Positions 1-8,473 of a stretch of 64,000 bases of DNA are shown here, piece by piece. Source of the DNA: Sphingomonadaceae bacterium 3R27E2-A. GTDB taxonomy: Bacteria > Pseudomonadota > Alphaproteobacteria > Sphingomonadales > Sphingomonadaceae. Under the pieces are notes generated by a model, which was not told where the DNA came from, did no database searches, and was given only the letters and a program-made list of their open reading frames with translations. The translations under genes were made by a program, and so were the position numbers. Location of the stretch: assembly GCA_005503165.1 (NCBI GenBank), contig SCNT01000003.1:62001-126000 (forward strand), given 5' to 3'. Each line of letters begins with the position of its first letter. Position 1 is the first letter of the stretch.

Positions 1-204
1 GCCCTCGCGCGCCTGGTTCGGTCCACCGAACCACATCACCCCGAGCCCGCTGGCGGTCAGCCCCGCGGCCTTAACTTGGGCCTGATATTCGCGGAGCGAC
101 TTTTCGCCGTCCCACAGGTGGACGTGGGTGTCGAACACCGGCTGCGCGGTTGCTGCACCCGGAACGAGCAGGAGGGCGGCAGCGAGGAAGGGCAGGGTTT
201 TCAC
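1..204 (-). CDS. Amidohydrolase family protein, N-terminal fragment (cut by window edge)
   Basis: Only the first 68 codons are present. A GTG start at 204 opens a clear signal peptide (KTLPFLAAALLLVPGAATA, cleavage before QP), so the product is exported. Straight after it comes DTHVHLW, the HxH metal-binding start of the amidohydrolase-2 superfamily TIM barrel. The gene begins 11 bases after the thiG stop and is in the same direction, so co-transcription is possible, but a secreted hydrolase has no obvious link to thiamine synthesis. The substrate cannot be inferred because the rest of the barrel lies outside the window. Confidence 0.75.
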   Translation of the reverse strand, partial: MKTLPFLAAALLLVPGAATAQPVFDTHVHLWDGEKSLREYQAQVKAAGLTASGLGVMWFGGPNQAREG

Positions 205-215
205 TGCGGCGCCTT

Positions 216-989
216 TCAGATCAGCCCCGCAAGCGGGCTCGACGGGTCGGCATATTTGCGCAAGCCCATGCGCCCCGCGAGATAGGCGTCGCGCCCGGCC
301 TCGACCGCGCGCTTCATCGCGCGCGCCATCAGCACCGGGTCCTTCGCTTCGGCGATCGCGGTGTTCATCAGCACGCCGTCGCAACCGAGTTCCATCGCCA
401 CCGCGGCGTCGCTCGCGGTGCCGACCCCGGCATCGACAAGCACGGGCACCGACGCGCCCTCGACGATCAGCCGGATCGTCACGCGGTTCTGGATGCCCAG
501 CCCTGACCCGATCGGCGCGCCGAGCGGCATGATCGCCACCGCGCCGGCATCCTCTAACTGCTTCGCGGCGATCGGGTCGTCGACGCAATAGACCATCGGC
601 AGGAAGCCCTCCTTGGCGAGCACCTCGGTCGCCTCGAGCGTCTCGCGCATGTTGGGATAGAGCGTCTTCGCTTCGCCTAGCACTTCGAGCTTCACCAGAT
701 CCCAGCCCCCCGCCTCGCGCGCCAGCCTGAGCGTGCGGATCGCGTCGTCGGCGTTGAAGCAGCCCGCCGTGTTGGGGAGATAGGTGATCTTCTTGGGATC
801 GATGAAGTCGGTGAGCATCGGCGCCGTCGGGTCCGACACATTGACGCGGCGCACTGCGACGGTGACGATCTCCGCCCCCGACGCCGCAACCGCGGCGGCA
901 TTCTGTTCGAAATCCTTGTACTTGCCGGTCCCCACGATCAGCCGCGAGGTGAAAGTCCGTCCGGCAACGCTCCAGCTATCGGTCAACAA
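216..989 (-). CDS. thiG: Thiazole synthase ThiG
   Basis: Encodes a 257-residue cytosolic TIM-barrel enzyme that builds the thiamine thiazole phosphate from deoxyxylulose 5-phosphate, dehydroglycine and ThiS thiocarboxylate. Typical signs are [12 protein letters not shown] near the start, VKLEV carrying the Schiff-base lysine, and the C-terminal phosphate-binding run [14 protein letters not shown] followed by GVLMNTAIA. Length matches the family. The start is a TTG (989, or the adjacent TTG at 986) overlapping the thiS stop, which implies translational coupling. Confidence 0.95.
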   Translation of the reverse strand: MLTDSWSVAGRTFTSRLIVGTGKYKDFEQNAAAVAASGAEIVTVAVRRVNVSDPTAPMLTDFIDPKKITYLPNTAGCFNADDAIRTLRLAREAGGWDLVKLEVLGEAKTLYPNMRETLEATEVLAKEGFLPMVYCVDDPIAAKQLEDAGAVAIMPLGAPIGSGLGIQNRVTIRLIVEGASVPVLVDAGVGTASDAAVAMELGCDGVLMNTAIAEAKDPVLMARAMKRAVEAGRDAYLAGRMGLRKYADPSSPLAGLI

Positions 990-1186
990 CCGCCTCCTAC
1001 GAAATGAACGATTTCCAGCGCATCGCCTTCAGCTAGCGCGACGTCGGCGAGGGTCGAGCGCGGCACGATCGCGCGGTTGCGCTCGACCGCGACCTTTTGC
1101 ACGTCGAGCCCCAGCGAGGCCACCAGATCGGCGATGCTGCCTGCGCGCACCTGCCGCAGGTCGCCGTTGAGGATGATCGAGATCAA
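983..1186 (-). CDS. thiS: Sulfur carrier protein ThiS with an extra C-terminal cysteine
   Basis: A 67-residue beta-grasp protein that, as C-terminal thiocarboxylate, donates sulfur to ThiG. The fold signature is present: [10 protein letters not shown] at the start, [19 protein letters not shown] in the middle and [14 protein letters not shown] near the end. Start is taken as TTG at 1186, the only start that gives normal ThiS length. The protein ends GGGC rather than on Gly-Gly, so the glycine normally adenylated is not the last residue. This is directly visible and affects function; see findings. The next gene thiG overlaps by a few bases. Confidence 0.88.
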   Translation of the reverse strand: MISIILNGDLRQVRAGSIADLVASLGLDVQKVAVERNRAIVPRSTLADVALAEGDALEIVHFVGGGC

Positions 1187-1267
1187 GGGAGTATCCGCCT
1201 CGCTTTGCCTTTTGCCGAGCAGCCCATATAGGGGGAGCGCCCTTCCTAGCAACCGAAAGCCCGCGCT

Positions 1268-1708
1268 TTGACCGACAAGCCGACTGTCTATGTCCTTTCC
1301 GGCCCCAATCTCAATCTGCTCGGCACGCGCGAGCCCGAAATCTATGGTCACGATACGCTCAATGACATCCATGCGCGGCTCGAGGCGCAGGCCGAGGGGC
1401 TCGGCTTGCGGCTCGAATGCCGCCAGACCAACCATGAGGGCGTGCTGATCGACTGGCTGCATGAGGCCTATATTGCCGGCGCGAAGGCGGTGCTGCTCAA
1501 CGCCGGGGGCTATACCCATACCTCGGTGGCGATCCATGACGCGATCAAGTCGATCAAGGTGCCGGTGATCGAGGTCCATCTGTCGGACCCGATGAAGCGC
1601 GAACCCTTTCGGCATATCAGTTATGTGGGTATGGCGGCGGTGCTGCATTTCGCGGGGCATGGCGCCGGCAGCTATACGCTGGCGCTGGACGCCGCCGCAT
1701 CTCTCTGA
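1268..1708 (+). CDS. aroQ: Type II 3-dehydroquinate dehydratase
   Basis: A 146-residue dodecameric-type dehydroquinase for step three of the shikimate pathway. Landmarks are [15 protein letters not shown] (residues 9-23), the catalytic Tyr26 in [34 protein letters not shown] and EVHLSDP with the catalytic His near 104. It starts with TTG at 1268, divergent from thiS across an 81-base gap. It precedes accB and accC in the same direction, an order common in alphaproteobacteria and suggesting one transcript. Confidence 0.96.
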   Translation: MTDKPTVYVLSGPNLNLLGTREPEIYGHDTLNDIHARLEAQAEGLGLRLECRQTNHEGVLIDWLHEAYIAGAKAVLLNAGGYTHTSVAIHDAIKSIKVPVIEVHLSDPMKREPFRHISYVGMAAVLHFAGHGAGSYTLALDAAASL

Positions 1709-1777
1709 CAAGAGAGCGCATCGAAAAACGGGGTCCCGGCGTTGGAATCGCAACGCCGCAACAACAGGAAAATTCTT

Positions 1778-2263
1778 ATGGGTGACCATAAAGACGATGG
1801 CATCAATATCGATCCGGCCTATGTGCGGGCGCTCGCCGAATTGCTCGACGACACAAGTCTTACCGAGATCGAAGTCGAAGACGGCGACCGCAAGGTGCGT
1901 GTCGCGCGCAAGGTAGCCACCGCCTCGGCGCCCGTCGCTTATGCTCCCGCGCCGGTTGCGGCGCCCTCCGTTGCCGCACCCGCAGCTCCGGCCGCCGCCG
2001 CTCCGGCCGCCCCCGCCGCCGAAACTTTCGCCGACGCGGTGAAATCGCCCATGGTCGGCACCGTCTATCTCTCGCCCGAACCCGGCGCGCCCAATTTCGC
2101 CACTGCCGGCTCGGCCGTGAAGGAGGGGGACACCATCCTGATCATCGAGGCGATGAAGGTGATGAACCCGATCACCGCGCCGGCATCGGGCATGCTGAAA
2201 GCCGTGCATGTCGAGAACAGCCAGCCGGTCGAATATGACCAGCCGCTGTTCACCATCGGCTGA
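1778..2263 (+). CDS. accB: Biotin carboxyl carrier protein of acetyl-CoA carboxylase
   Basis: A 161-residue BCCP. The N-terminal part (1-47) is followed by an Ala/Pro-rich flexible linker (about 48-83) and a C-terminal biotinyl domain with the modification site EAMKVMN, Lys127. ATG at 1778 is chosen over an upstream in-frame ATG at 1742 because an ACAGGAAA ribosome site precedes it and the resulting N-terminus matches the family. Eight bases separate it from accC, so the carrier and its carboxylase are translated together for malonyl-CoA synthesis. Confidence 0.96.
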   Translation: MGDHKDDGINIDPAYVRALAELLDDTSLTEIEVEDGDRKVRVARKVATASAPVAYAPAPVAAPSVAAPAAPAAAAPAAPAAETFADAVKSPMVGTVYLSPEPGAPNFATAGSAVKEGDTILIIEAMKVMNPITAPASGMLKAVHVENSQPVEYDQPLFTIG

Positions 2264-2271
2264 GCCCAAGC

Positions 2272-3633
2272 ATGAGTATCGAGAAACTGCTGATCGCCAA
2301 CCGCGGCGAGATCGCGCTGCGCATCCACCGCGCATGCCACGAAATGGGCATCAAGACCGTCGCGGTCCATTCGACCGCCGACGCCGACGCGATGCATGTG
2401 CGCCTCGCCGACGAGGCCGTGTGCATCGGCCCGCCGGCGGCGAAGGACAGCTATCTCAACATCCCCGCGATCATTTCCGCGGCCGAGGTCACCAACGCCA
2501 ACGCGATCCATCCGGGCTATGGCTTCCTGTCCGAAAATGCGCGCTTCGCCGAGATCATCGAGGCGCATAACCTGATCTTCGTCGGGCCCAAGCCCGAGCA
2601 TATCCGCACCATGGGCGACAAGGTCGAGGCGAAGCGGACCGCGGTGGCGCTCGGCCTTCCCGTCGTTCCCGGTTCGCCGGGCGCGGTGACCTATGGCGAG
2701 GAAACCAGGAAGCTCGCCGCCGCAATCGGCTATCCGGTGCTGATCAAGGCCGCGTCGGGCGGCGGCGGCAGGGGCATGAAGGTCGTCCCCGACGAGGACA
2801 GCCTGGAAAGCCTGATGGGGCAGGCGTCGAGCGAGGCCGCGGCGGCGTTCGGCGACCCCACCGTCTATATGGAAAAATATCTGGGCAATCCGCGCCACAT
2901 CGAATTCCAGGTGTTCGGCGACGGCAACGGCAACGCGATCCATCTCGGCGAGCGCGACTGCTCGCTCCAGCGTCGCCACCAGAAGGTGCTCGAGGAAGCC
3001 CCGTCGCCGGTCATCTCGGCCGAGGAACGCGCGCGCATGGGCAAGGTTTGCGCCGACGCGATGGCCAAGATGCACTATCGCGGCGCGGGCACGATCGAAT
3101 TCCTGTGGGAAGCCGGCGAATTCTTCTTCATCGAGATGAACACGCGCATCCAGGTCGAGCATCCGGTGACCGAGATGATCACCGGCTTCGACCTCGTCCG
3201 CGAACAGATCCGCATCGCCGACGGCCGCGACCTCTCGGTGCGGCAGGAAGACCTCGAGTTCCGCGGCCATGCGATGGAATGCCGCATCAATGCCGAGGAC
3301 CCGCGCAGCTTCCTGCCATCGCCGGGCAAGGTCACGCAATATCACCCTGCGGGCGGCATGCATGTCCGCGTCGATAGCGGGCTCTACGCCGGCTATTCGA
3401 TCCCGCCCTATTATGACAGCATGATCGGCAAATTGATCGTCTACGGCCGCAGCCGCGAAAGCTGCATGATGCGCATGCGCCGCGCGCTCGAGGAAATGGT
3501 GGTGAGCGGAGTCAAGACCAACATCCCGCTGCACCAGGCGCTGCTCGCGGACCCCGACGTGATCCACGGCGACTATACGATCAAATGGCTCGAGGAATGG
3601 CTGGCGCGGCAGGACGGGGAAGCGTCGGCTTGA
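2272..3633 (+). CDS. accC: Biotin carboxylase subunit of acetyl-CoA carboxylase
   Basis: A 453-residue ATP-grasp enzyme that carboxylates the biotin on AccB. Domain order is standard: N-terminal carboxylase domain ([14 protein letters not shown]), ATP-grasp with the glycine loop [12 protein letters not shown], the active-site stretch [16 protein letters not shown], and a C-terminal domain ending near residue 450. Full family length. Downstream, a short palindrome at 3646-3663 lies before the next gene. Confidence 0.97.
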   Translation: MSIEKLLIANRGEIALRIHRACHEMGIKTVAVHSTADADAMHVRLADEAVCIGPPAAKDSYLNIPAIISAAEVTNANAIHPGYGFLSENARFAEIIEAHNLIFVGPKPEHIRTMGDKVEAKRTAVALGLPVVPGSPGAVTYGEETRKLAAAIGYPVLIKAASGGGGRGMKVVPDEDSLESLMGQASSEAAAAFGDPTVYMEKYLGNPRHIEFQVFGDGNGNAIHLGERDCSLQRRHQKVLEEAPSPVISAEERARMGKVCADAMAKMHYRGAGTIEFLWEAGEFFFIEMNTRIQVEHPVTEMITGFDLVREQIRIADGRDLSVRQEDLEFRGHAMECRINAEDPRSFLPSPGKVTQYHPAGGMHVRVDSGLYAGYSIPPYYDSMIGKLIVYGRSRESCMMRMRRALEEMVVSGVKTNIPLHQALLADPDVIHGDYTIKWLEEWLARQDGEASA

Positions 3634-3645
3634 ACCCTTACCCGC

Positions 3646-3663
3646 CCTCCCCTGAAGGGGAGG
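3646..3663. terminator. Short palindrome after accC
   Basis: Perfect 7-bp arms CCTCCCC (3646-3652) and GGGGAGG (3657-3663) with a TGAA loop. There is no strong T-run, so it may be a weak terminator or 3'-end processing hairpin; it resembles the core of the interspersed repeats found elsewhere in the window. Confidence 0.4.
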
Positions 3664-3734
3664 AGCTTAAGCGCGGTAAGCTGTGCGCCGCATCACTTTA
3701 ACTGCGGCGGTTTTTTGACTATAGCCCTTGGCCT

Positions 3735-5066
3735 ATGGTCAAAATCTCCCCCTTCGCCGCTCCGCTGATCCTGCCGCTCATGCTCGCGGCGACCCCCGCG
3801 CTCGCCCAGACGAACGTCAAGGAAGACTCGGTCGTCTATCAGCCGGACAAGGTTGTCGACGACGCGCCCGAGATCGAAAGCGCCGCCGAGGCCAATCTGC
3901 CGAGCTGGTCGAAAGCCAATGCTGAGGCGCTGCTGCGCGCGATCGAGGGCGCCGGCGCCGAGGGGCTCTTCGCGAAGGATTATAACCCCGAAGGTCTCGC
4001 CGCGGCGATCATCGGCGACGATCAGGCGCATCTCGACCGCGTCGCGACCGACAGCTTTCTGCTGTTCGCGACGCACCTGCGCGACGGGCGCACGCCCAAT
4101 GCCGCGCGCAAGCAGTGGTTCATGACCGACAATGATGCGGACCATATGCCGCTCGTCTCGATCCTGACCTCGGCGCTGGTCGCGGGCACGATCCCCGAGG
4201 CGCTGGCCGGTTTCGAGCCGACGCATGCCCATTTCGCGGCGCTCAAGGCTGCGCTCGCGAACGCCAAGACCCCCGCCGACGCCAATGCGATCCGCGTCAA
4301 CATGGAGCGCTGGCGCTGGATGCCGCGCGACCTGGGTCCAACCTACATCGTCACCAACGTTCCCGAATATCAGACCCGGGTGATCTTCGACGGGGTCAAG
4401 ATCGGCGAGCACAAGGCGGTGGTCGGCAAGCCGTCGACCGCGACGCCGCAGCTCAACCCGATGGCGACCGGCGTGATCGTCAACCCGACCTGGACGCTGC
4501 CGCGCAGCATCATCAACGAGGGCATCGGCGCGACGATCGCGCGCAATCCGGCCGCGGCGCGCGCGCAGGGCTATACCTGGACGGGCAGCGGCAAGAGCCT
4601 GTCGGTGGTGCAGAAGGCCGGGCCGGGCAACGCGCTGGGCATGATGAAGCTCGAAATGCTGAACCCGCATGCAATCTATCTGCACGACACGCCGTCGCAG
4701 GGAGCTTTCGCGTCGGCGACGCGTGCGTTCAGCCACGGCTGCATCCGCACCGAAAAGGCGCTCAAATTCTCGGGGCTGATGACCGTCTGGTTCGCGGGCA
4801 AGACCCCTGAGGAATTCGGCGAAGCCATCGCCAGCGGCGAAACGACGCGTTTCGGCTTCGAAAAGCCGTTCCCAGTCTATATCGCCTATTGGACGATGAT
4901 CCCCGGCGAGAAGGGCGGGGTAAAAAAGCTCGCCGACATCTACGGCCGCGACGCGCCGGTGGTGGCGAGCTTCGCGAAGCCCGGCCGCCCCGCGGCGACG
5001 ATGATCGCCCCGCCGGTGGTGCCGACCATAGCCAGCAAGGCGGGCGGCGTTAGCGTAGGGAATTAG
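3735..5066 (+). CDS. L,D-transpeptidase (YcbB/LdtD-like, YkuD domain)
   Basis: A 443-residue exported protein with a signal peptide ending in ATPALA-QT. An N-terminal scaffold region is followed by the YkuD catalytic domain. The catalytic motif is SHGCIRT with nucleophile Cys336 and His334, and the preceding NPTWTLP and HDTPSQ are typical of the YcbB branch, which makes 3-3 crosslinks in peptidoglycan or attaches proteins to it. It is somewhat shorter than E. coli LdtD (about 615 aa). It converges on a second L,D-transpeptidase gene across repeat 5074-5209. Confidence 0.9.
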   Translation: MVKISPFAAPLILPLMLAATPALAQTNVKEDSVVYQPDKVVDDAPEIESAAEANLPSWSKANAEALLRAIEGAGAEGLFAKDYNPEGLAAAIIGDDQAHLDRVATDSFLLFATHLRDGRTPNAARKQWFMTDNDADHMPLVSILTSALVAGTIPEALAGFEPTHAHFAALKAALANAKTPADANAIRVNMERWRWMPRDLGPTYIVTNVPEYQTRVIFDGVKIGEHKAVVGKPSTATPQLNPMATGVIVNPTWTLPRSIINEGIGATIARNPAAARAQGYTWTGSGKSLSVVQKAGPGNALGMMKLEMLNPHAIYLHDTPSQGAFASATRAFSHGCIRTEKALKFSGLMTVWFAGKTPEEFGEAIASGETTRFGFEKPFPVYIAYWTMIPGEKGGVKKLADIYGRDAPVVASFAKPGRPAATMIAPPVVPTIASKAGGVSVGN

Positions 5067-5073
5067 TGCATAA

Positions 5074-5209
5074 TCCTCCCTGCGGCGAAGCCGTGGGGAG
5101 GGGAACCGCGCCCGAAGGGCGTGGTGGGGGGGCCAGCGACGTCGCGCCATCGCCCCTCCGTCAGCGCTTCGCGCTGCCGCCTCCCCATGGCTTGCGGCCA
5201 CAGGGAGGA
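5074..5209. repeat. Interspersed palindromic repeat, family A copy 1
   Basis: A 136-bp element between the convergent L,D-transpeptidase genes. It starts TCCTCCCTGCGGCGAAG and ends with the complement GGGAGGA, and has internal palindromic segments around CCCCTCC and GCGCTTCGCGC. Related copies occur at 16120-16229, 19641-19768, 31089-31230 and 41933-42070, all at 3' ends of genes. It has no coding capacity. Confidence 0.8.
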
Positions 5210-5218
5210 CCCTAAAAA

Positions 5219-5968
5219 TCAATCCGCCTTTGTCGGAAACACGCCCTGCTGCGCACCGGTGCGCACCATATTCTCGGTCCCGGGCGCGGGGGGGGCGGGC
5301 AGTTCGAACGGCACCGGCGCCGGCGGAGGCAGGCTCAATTTGTCGGCGAACAGCAACCGCCCCGGCCCCAGCTTGTAGAGGATCAGCGGCAGCAATTCCT
5401 CGCCGAAGACGAAGCAGCCTTCGCTCCGCCCCAGCTTGCCCTGCGTCGCAATCAGCGACGGTTCCGCATACCAGGCGCCGTGCACGACGATCGCGCGGGC
5501 ATCGGCGTTGTAATTGTCGGGCTCGAGACCCGCGAGCCGCATCGACGAACCGTTGGCGCCCCAATAATAGTCGCTGGTGCGATAGGCACCGCGCGAGCTC
5601 GCAAGCGATCCGACGCGGTTCGAGAAGCTCTTGAGCCAGCCGTCGTGCTGCGGGTCGGAGCCGCGGCCATGGGTGACCGGGAACATGTCGACCTTGCCCG
5701 CGACCAGGTCGACCAGCGCGAAGCGCGGGCGCGACGAGGGGAGGCCGAAATCGACGATGCCGACGCGATCGGTCTGCGGGATGTTGCGCGACTGCAGCGC
5801 CAGTTGCGCCTTGGCGACGGCGATATAGTCGACCGGCGGCGGCACGAAAGGCGCCGGCTGCCGGATCCAGCCCGGCATCGACTGCGCGCGGAGCGGCATT
5901 GCGGCCAAGGCTCCCGCCCCGGCGGCCACCGCACCCAGCATCGATCGGCGATCGATCAGTTTGTTCAC
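5219..5968 (-). CDS. L,D-transpeptidase, YkuD_2 type, with Tat-like signal
   Basis: About 249 residues. GTG at 5968 is preferred because it puts a twin-arginine leader at the N-terminus (DRRSMLGAVAAGAGALAAMPLRA). An upstream ATG at 6064 would add about 32 poorly conserved residues. The catalytic domain has VHGAWY followed by GRSEGCFVF, the His and Ser-x-Gly-Cys signature of the murein L,D-transpeptidase catalytic family. A proline-rich C-terminus follows (PPPAPVPFELPAPPAPG). Likely periplasmic and active on peptidoglycan; the exact crosslink is unknown. Confidence 0.82.
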   Translation of the reverse strand: MNKLIDRRSMLGAVAAGAGALAAMPLRAQSMPGWIRQPAPFVPPPVDYIAVAKAQLALQSRNIPQTDRVGIVDFGLPSSRPRFALVDLVAGKVDMFPVTHGRGSDPQHDGWLKSFSNRVGSLASSRGAYRTSDYYWGANGSSMRLAGLEPDNYNADARAIVVHGAWYAEPSLIATQGKLGRSEGCFVFGEELLPLILYKLGPGRLLFADKLSLPPPAPVPFELPAPPAPGTENMVRTGAQQGVFPTKAD

Positions 5969-6136
5969 TTGCAACCCAACCCCGTCTGTCGCTTCTGGCG
6001 ATCCCTCATGGGGGCTATTAGCCGCAGCTTCGCTTGCAAAGGCAAGCCGCAATGCGTTCGTCATACCGCGAACTGTGGCATAATCGCCATGAACGGCGGG
6101 TTTACACGGCAACCTCCGCCGCGATAGGGCGGGGGC

Positions 6137-6481
6137 ATGAAAGCAACCATCTGGCACAATCCCGCCTGCGGCACTTCGCGCAAGACGCTCGCCGTGCTCC
6201 AGGAAACCACCGGCGTCGAACTCACCGTCGTCGAATATCTGAAACATCCGTTCGAGGCGGACAAGCTGCGCCAGCTGTTCGAGGCCGCAAGTCTGAGCGC
6301 GCGCGACGCGCTCCGCCTGCGCGGCACCGATGCGCAGGAGCGCGGGGCGACCGAGTGGAGCGAGGATGCGATCATCGCGGCGATGGCTGCGAATTCCGCC
6401 TATGTCGAGCGGCCGTTCGTGGAGACCGAAAAGGGCGTGCGGCTGTGCCGGCCGATGGAGAAGGTTTACGAGATTTTGTGA
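6137..6481 (+). CDS. arsC: ArsC-family arsenate reductase, glutaredoxin type
   Basis: A 114-residue thioredoxin-fold protein. HNPACGTSRKTL carries the catalytic Cys and is nearly the E. coli plasmid ArsC motif. VEYLKHPF and the C-terminal RPFVETEKGVRLCRP with the conserved arginines also match. It should reduce arsenate with glutathione/glutaredoxin in the cytoplasm. No arsR, arsB or acr3 lies nearby, so it is a stand-alone gene; a YffB/Spx-like regulatory role is a weaker alternative. Confidence 0.85.
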   Translation: MKATIWHNPACGTSRKTLAVLQETTGVELTVVEYLKHPFEADKLRQLFEAASLSARDALRLRGTDAQERGATEWSEDAIIAAMAANSAYVERPFVETEKGVRLCRPMEKVYEIL

Positions 6482-6516
6482 GAGGAGCGCCGAGGAAATT
6501 CGGTGCCATCCTTTTT

Positions 6517-6596
6517 CCGTTCGTGTCGAGCGAAGTCGAGACACCTGAAGTCTGGCGCGTGCATTGGCGTTTCTCGACTTCGCTCGACACGAACGG
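6517..6596. repeat. Inverted repeat, 25-bp perfect arms (family C)
   Basis: Arm one 6517-6541 begins CCGTTCGTGTCGAGCGAAG and arm two 6572-6596 is its exact reverse complement, with a 30-base loop. It follows arsC and may act as a bidirectional terminator or be an interspersed repeat. Only one copy is present in this window. Confidence 0.8.
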
Positions 6597-6667
6597 ATAT
6601 CGGAGTCGCCTGCCCTGCCCCAAAACAGTCGAGGGCGCCGATCGTCCGACCGGCGCCCTCTCCATCA

Positions 6668-6726
6668 CGTATGCGGGCGGAGGGGTCTCGAACCCGCACC
6701 CGTAACGGTAATCCTGCTGCTTAGCG
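6668..6726 (-). other. Possible decayed 3' part of a serine tRNA gene
   Basis: Read on the minus strand, the segment has GCTAAGCAGC (like the loop and 3' stem of a tRNA-Ser GCU anticodon arm), a long variable-arm-like stretch, GGTTCGAGACC (T-loop) and a CCGCCCGCA end. No 5' half is found and the T-stem has one mismatch, so it would not be a working tRNA. The TAA stop of the glycine-zipper gene falls inside it. This could be a relic of integration or chance resemblance. Confidence 0.3.
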
Positions 6727-7119
6727 GCAGCGATATTTGTCGCGGTCGATCTCGCGGCCGAGCAGCGCACCGCCGGCGGCGCCGAGCACGGTGCCGAGCA
6801 GCTTGTCGCCATTGCCTGCGATCTCGTGGCCGGCGAGGCCGCCGACAGCGCCGCCGATCAGCAAACCGGTCGTGCCATTGTCCTTCTTGCAGCGATACCG
6901 CCCGTCGCTGCCGCGCCAGATGCGCGTGTTCGCGCCGACGCGCTGGTCGGCGTAATGACGGTGCCGCTTTTTGCGCTTGTGAAAACCGCTCTCCTGCTCG
7001 AGCTTGTAGAAGCCTTCGCTCTTGGCGGGCGCCGCGGTGATACCGGCATAAAGCGGCGTCGTCGCGGTGACGCTGATCGCGGCGACCGCGCCGAGCAGGC
7101 CCTTGGTCAGAATACGCAT
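6721..7119 (-). CDS. Exported glycine-zipper 2TM domain protein
   Basis: A 132-residue protein with a signal peptide ([25 protein letters not shown]). A charged middle is followed by a glycine zipper, GLLIGGAVGGLAGHEIAGNGDKLLGTVLGAAGGALLG, which forms a membrane hairpin in the Rick_17kDa/SlyB-like family. The YRCKKD and KYRCR cysteine pairs frame the zipper. An AGGAAAGGAC ribosome site lies ahead of the ATG at 7119. It probably acts in envelope integrity; no specific role can be given. The C-terminal codons run into a tRNA-like fragment. Confidence 0.8.
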   Translation of the reverse strand: MRILTKGLLGAVAAISVTATTPLYAGITAAPAKSEGFYKLEQESGFHKRKKRHRHYADQRVGANTRIWRGSDGRYRCKKDNGTTGLLIGGAVGGLAGHEIAGNGDKLLGTVLGAAGGALLGREIDRDKYRCR

Positions 7120-7314
7120 CGGAATGTCCTTTCCTGGTTCGGCGTCCCGACCCCGCACGGTGGCATCGGGCGCTACGGCCATGGAAACGGGCCTGGGGCC
7201 GCGGGCGTTGCATGAACGTCGGGCAACAAGATGAAGCGAGCAATATCGTCGATGAAACGAGCTGCTTCGAACAGCCCCCTTGCGGGACGCGGGGCGCCGT
7301 GCGACACTCGCCGG

Positions 7315-7536
7315 ATGCTCAACATCGGCTCGCTCGTCATCGGCGTCATCGCCCTCATTCTGGCGGTTTTCGCCTTCATTCCCTTCCTCGGCTGGGCGAA
7401 TTGGGTGATCATCCCCTTCGCAGTCGTGGGGCTCGCGCTCGGCGCGATGTCCGATCGTACGAGCGGCCGTAACCTCAATATCGTCGTGATCGTCATCGGC
7501 GTGATCCGCCTGATGCTCGGCGGCGGCATCATCTGA
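7315..7536 (+). CDS. Small two/three-helix membrane protein
   Basis: About 73 residues from ATG 7315, nearly all hydrophobic: LNIGSLVIGVIALILAVFAFIPFLGWANWVIIPFAVVGLALGA, a short polar loop, then a second hydrophobic segment ending GGGII. An upstream in-frame ATG at 7231 would add a basic, low-quality stretch, so the later start is preferred. No function is recognisable. It ends 19 bases before rarD and may be co-transcribed. Confidence 0.6.
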   Translation: MLNIGSLVIGVIALILAVFAFIPFLGWANWVIIPFAVVGLALGAMSDRTSGRNLNIVVIVIGVIRLMLGGGII

Positions 7537-7555
7537 TCCAGGCTCGGTTTCCGGC

Positions 7556-8473
7556 ATGGCGCAGCCAGCGGCCCCCGCGGGGAGCGATCAGGGCGGCTTG
7601 CCCTATGCGCTCGGCGCCTATGCGATCTGGGGTTTCGTCCCTCTCTTCTTCAAATTGCTCACCACGGTGCCGCCGGTCGAGGTGCTGGCGCAGCGCATCG
7701 TCTGGTCGCTGCCGCTCTGCTTCCTCATCATGGCGTTCCGCCGCCAGATCGGTGAATATCTTTCCGCGCTGAAGGATTGGCGCGCGCTGCGGCTGCTGCT
7801 CGCGAGTTCGGTGCTGATCGCGGTCAACTGGCTCGTCTATATCTTCGCGATCTTCACCGACCATGTGCTGGCGGCCAGCCTCGGCTATTATCTCAACCCG
7901 CTGGTCAACGTGCTGCTCGGCGTGATCTTCCTCGGCGAGCGGCTGTCGCGTTTGCAGGCGGTCGCGGTGGCGGTCGCCGGCGTCGGCGTCGCGATCCTGC
8001 TTGCGGGCGCGCTCGACACCTTGTGGATCAGCCTGATGCTGGCGTTGAGCTTCGGCACTTACGGCCTGATCCGCAAGATCGCGCCCGTCGGCTCGCTGCC
8101 GGGCCTCGCGATCGAGACGACCCTGTTGCTGCCGCTCTCGCTCGCGGTGGCGTTCTATTATGTCTGGCTCGGTGACGGGCGCGGCTTCGGGGCGGATACG
8201 GGGATCAGCTGGCTGCTCGCCGCCGGTGGCGTCGTCACCGCGGTGCCGCTGCTGCTCTTCGCGACCGCGGCGCGCAAGATGAGCTACGCCGCCCTGGGCT
8301 TCGTCCAGTACCTGGCGCCGACGATCCAGTTCCTGCTCGGCCTCTTCGCCTTCGGCGAACCGCTCAAGCCCGCGCAGCTCGCCTGCTTCCTGCTCATCTG
8401 GACCAGCATCGCGGTGTTCAGCTTCGACATGTGGCGCAAGATGCGCGCCGAGCGGGTGATGCCTGCGGCCTAG
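7556..8473 (+). CDS. rarD: EamA-family transporter RarD
   Basis: A 305-residue inner-membrane protein with about ten predicted helices in the DMT superfamily. The RarD pattern [19 protein letters not shown] opens the first repeat, with [12 protein letters not shown] and NWLVYIFAI following, and the second half has [20 protein letters not shown]. It is annotated as a chloramphenicol-sensitivity permease in E. coli, but the native substrate is unknown. It converges with pyrC, and the two stop codons overlap by four bases. Confidence 0.9.
   Translation: MAQPAAPAGSDQGGLPYALGAYAIWGFVPLFFKLLTTVPPVEVLAQRIVWSLPLCFLIMAFRRQIGEYLSALKDWRALRLLLASSVLIAVNWLVYIFAIFTDHVLAASLGYYLNPLVNVLLGVIFLGERLSRLQAVAVAVAGVGVAILLAGALDTLWISLMLALSFGTYGLIRKIAPVGSLPGLAIETTLLLPLSLAVAFYYVWLGDGRGFGADTGISWLLAAGGVVTAVPLLLFATAARKMSYAALGFVQYLAPTIQFLLGLFAFGEPLKPAQLACFLLIWTSIAVFSFDMWRKMRAERVMPAA

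Noticed and set aside
1187..1267. TPP riboswitch upstream of thiS
   Set aside because: The gap is only 81 bases, and no THI-box sequence (such as CTGAGA) is seen.
2065..3567. 500-codon minus frame opposite accC
   Set aside because: Antisense of a full-length biotin carboxylase gene; no recognisable protein.
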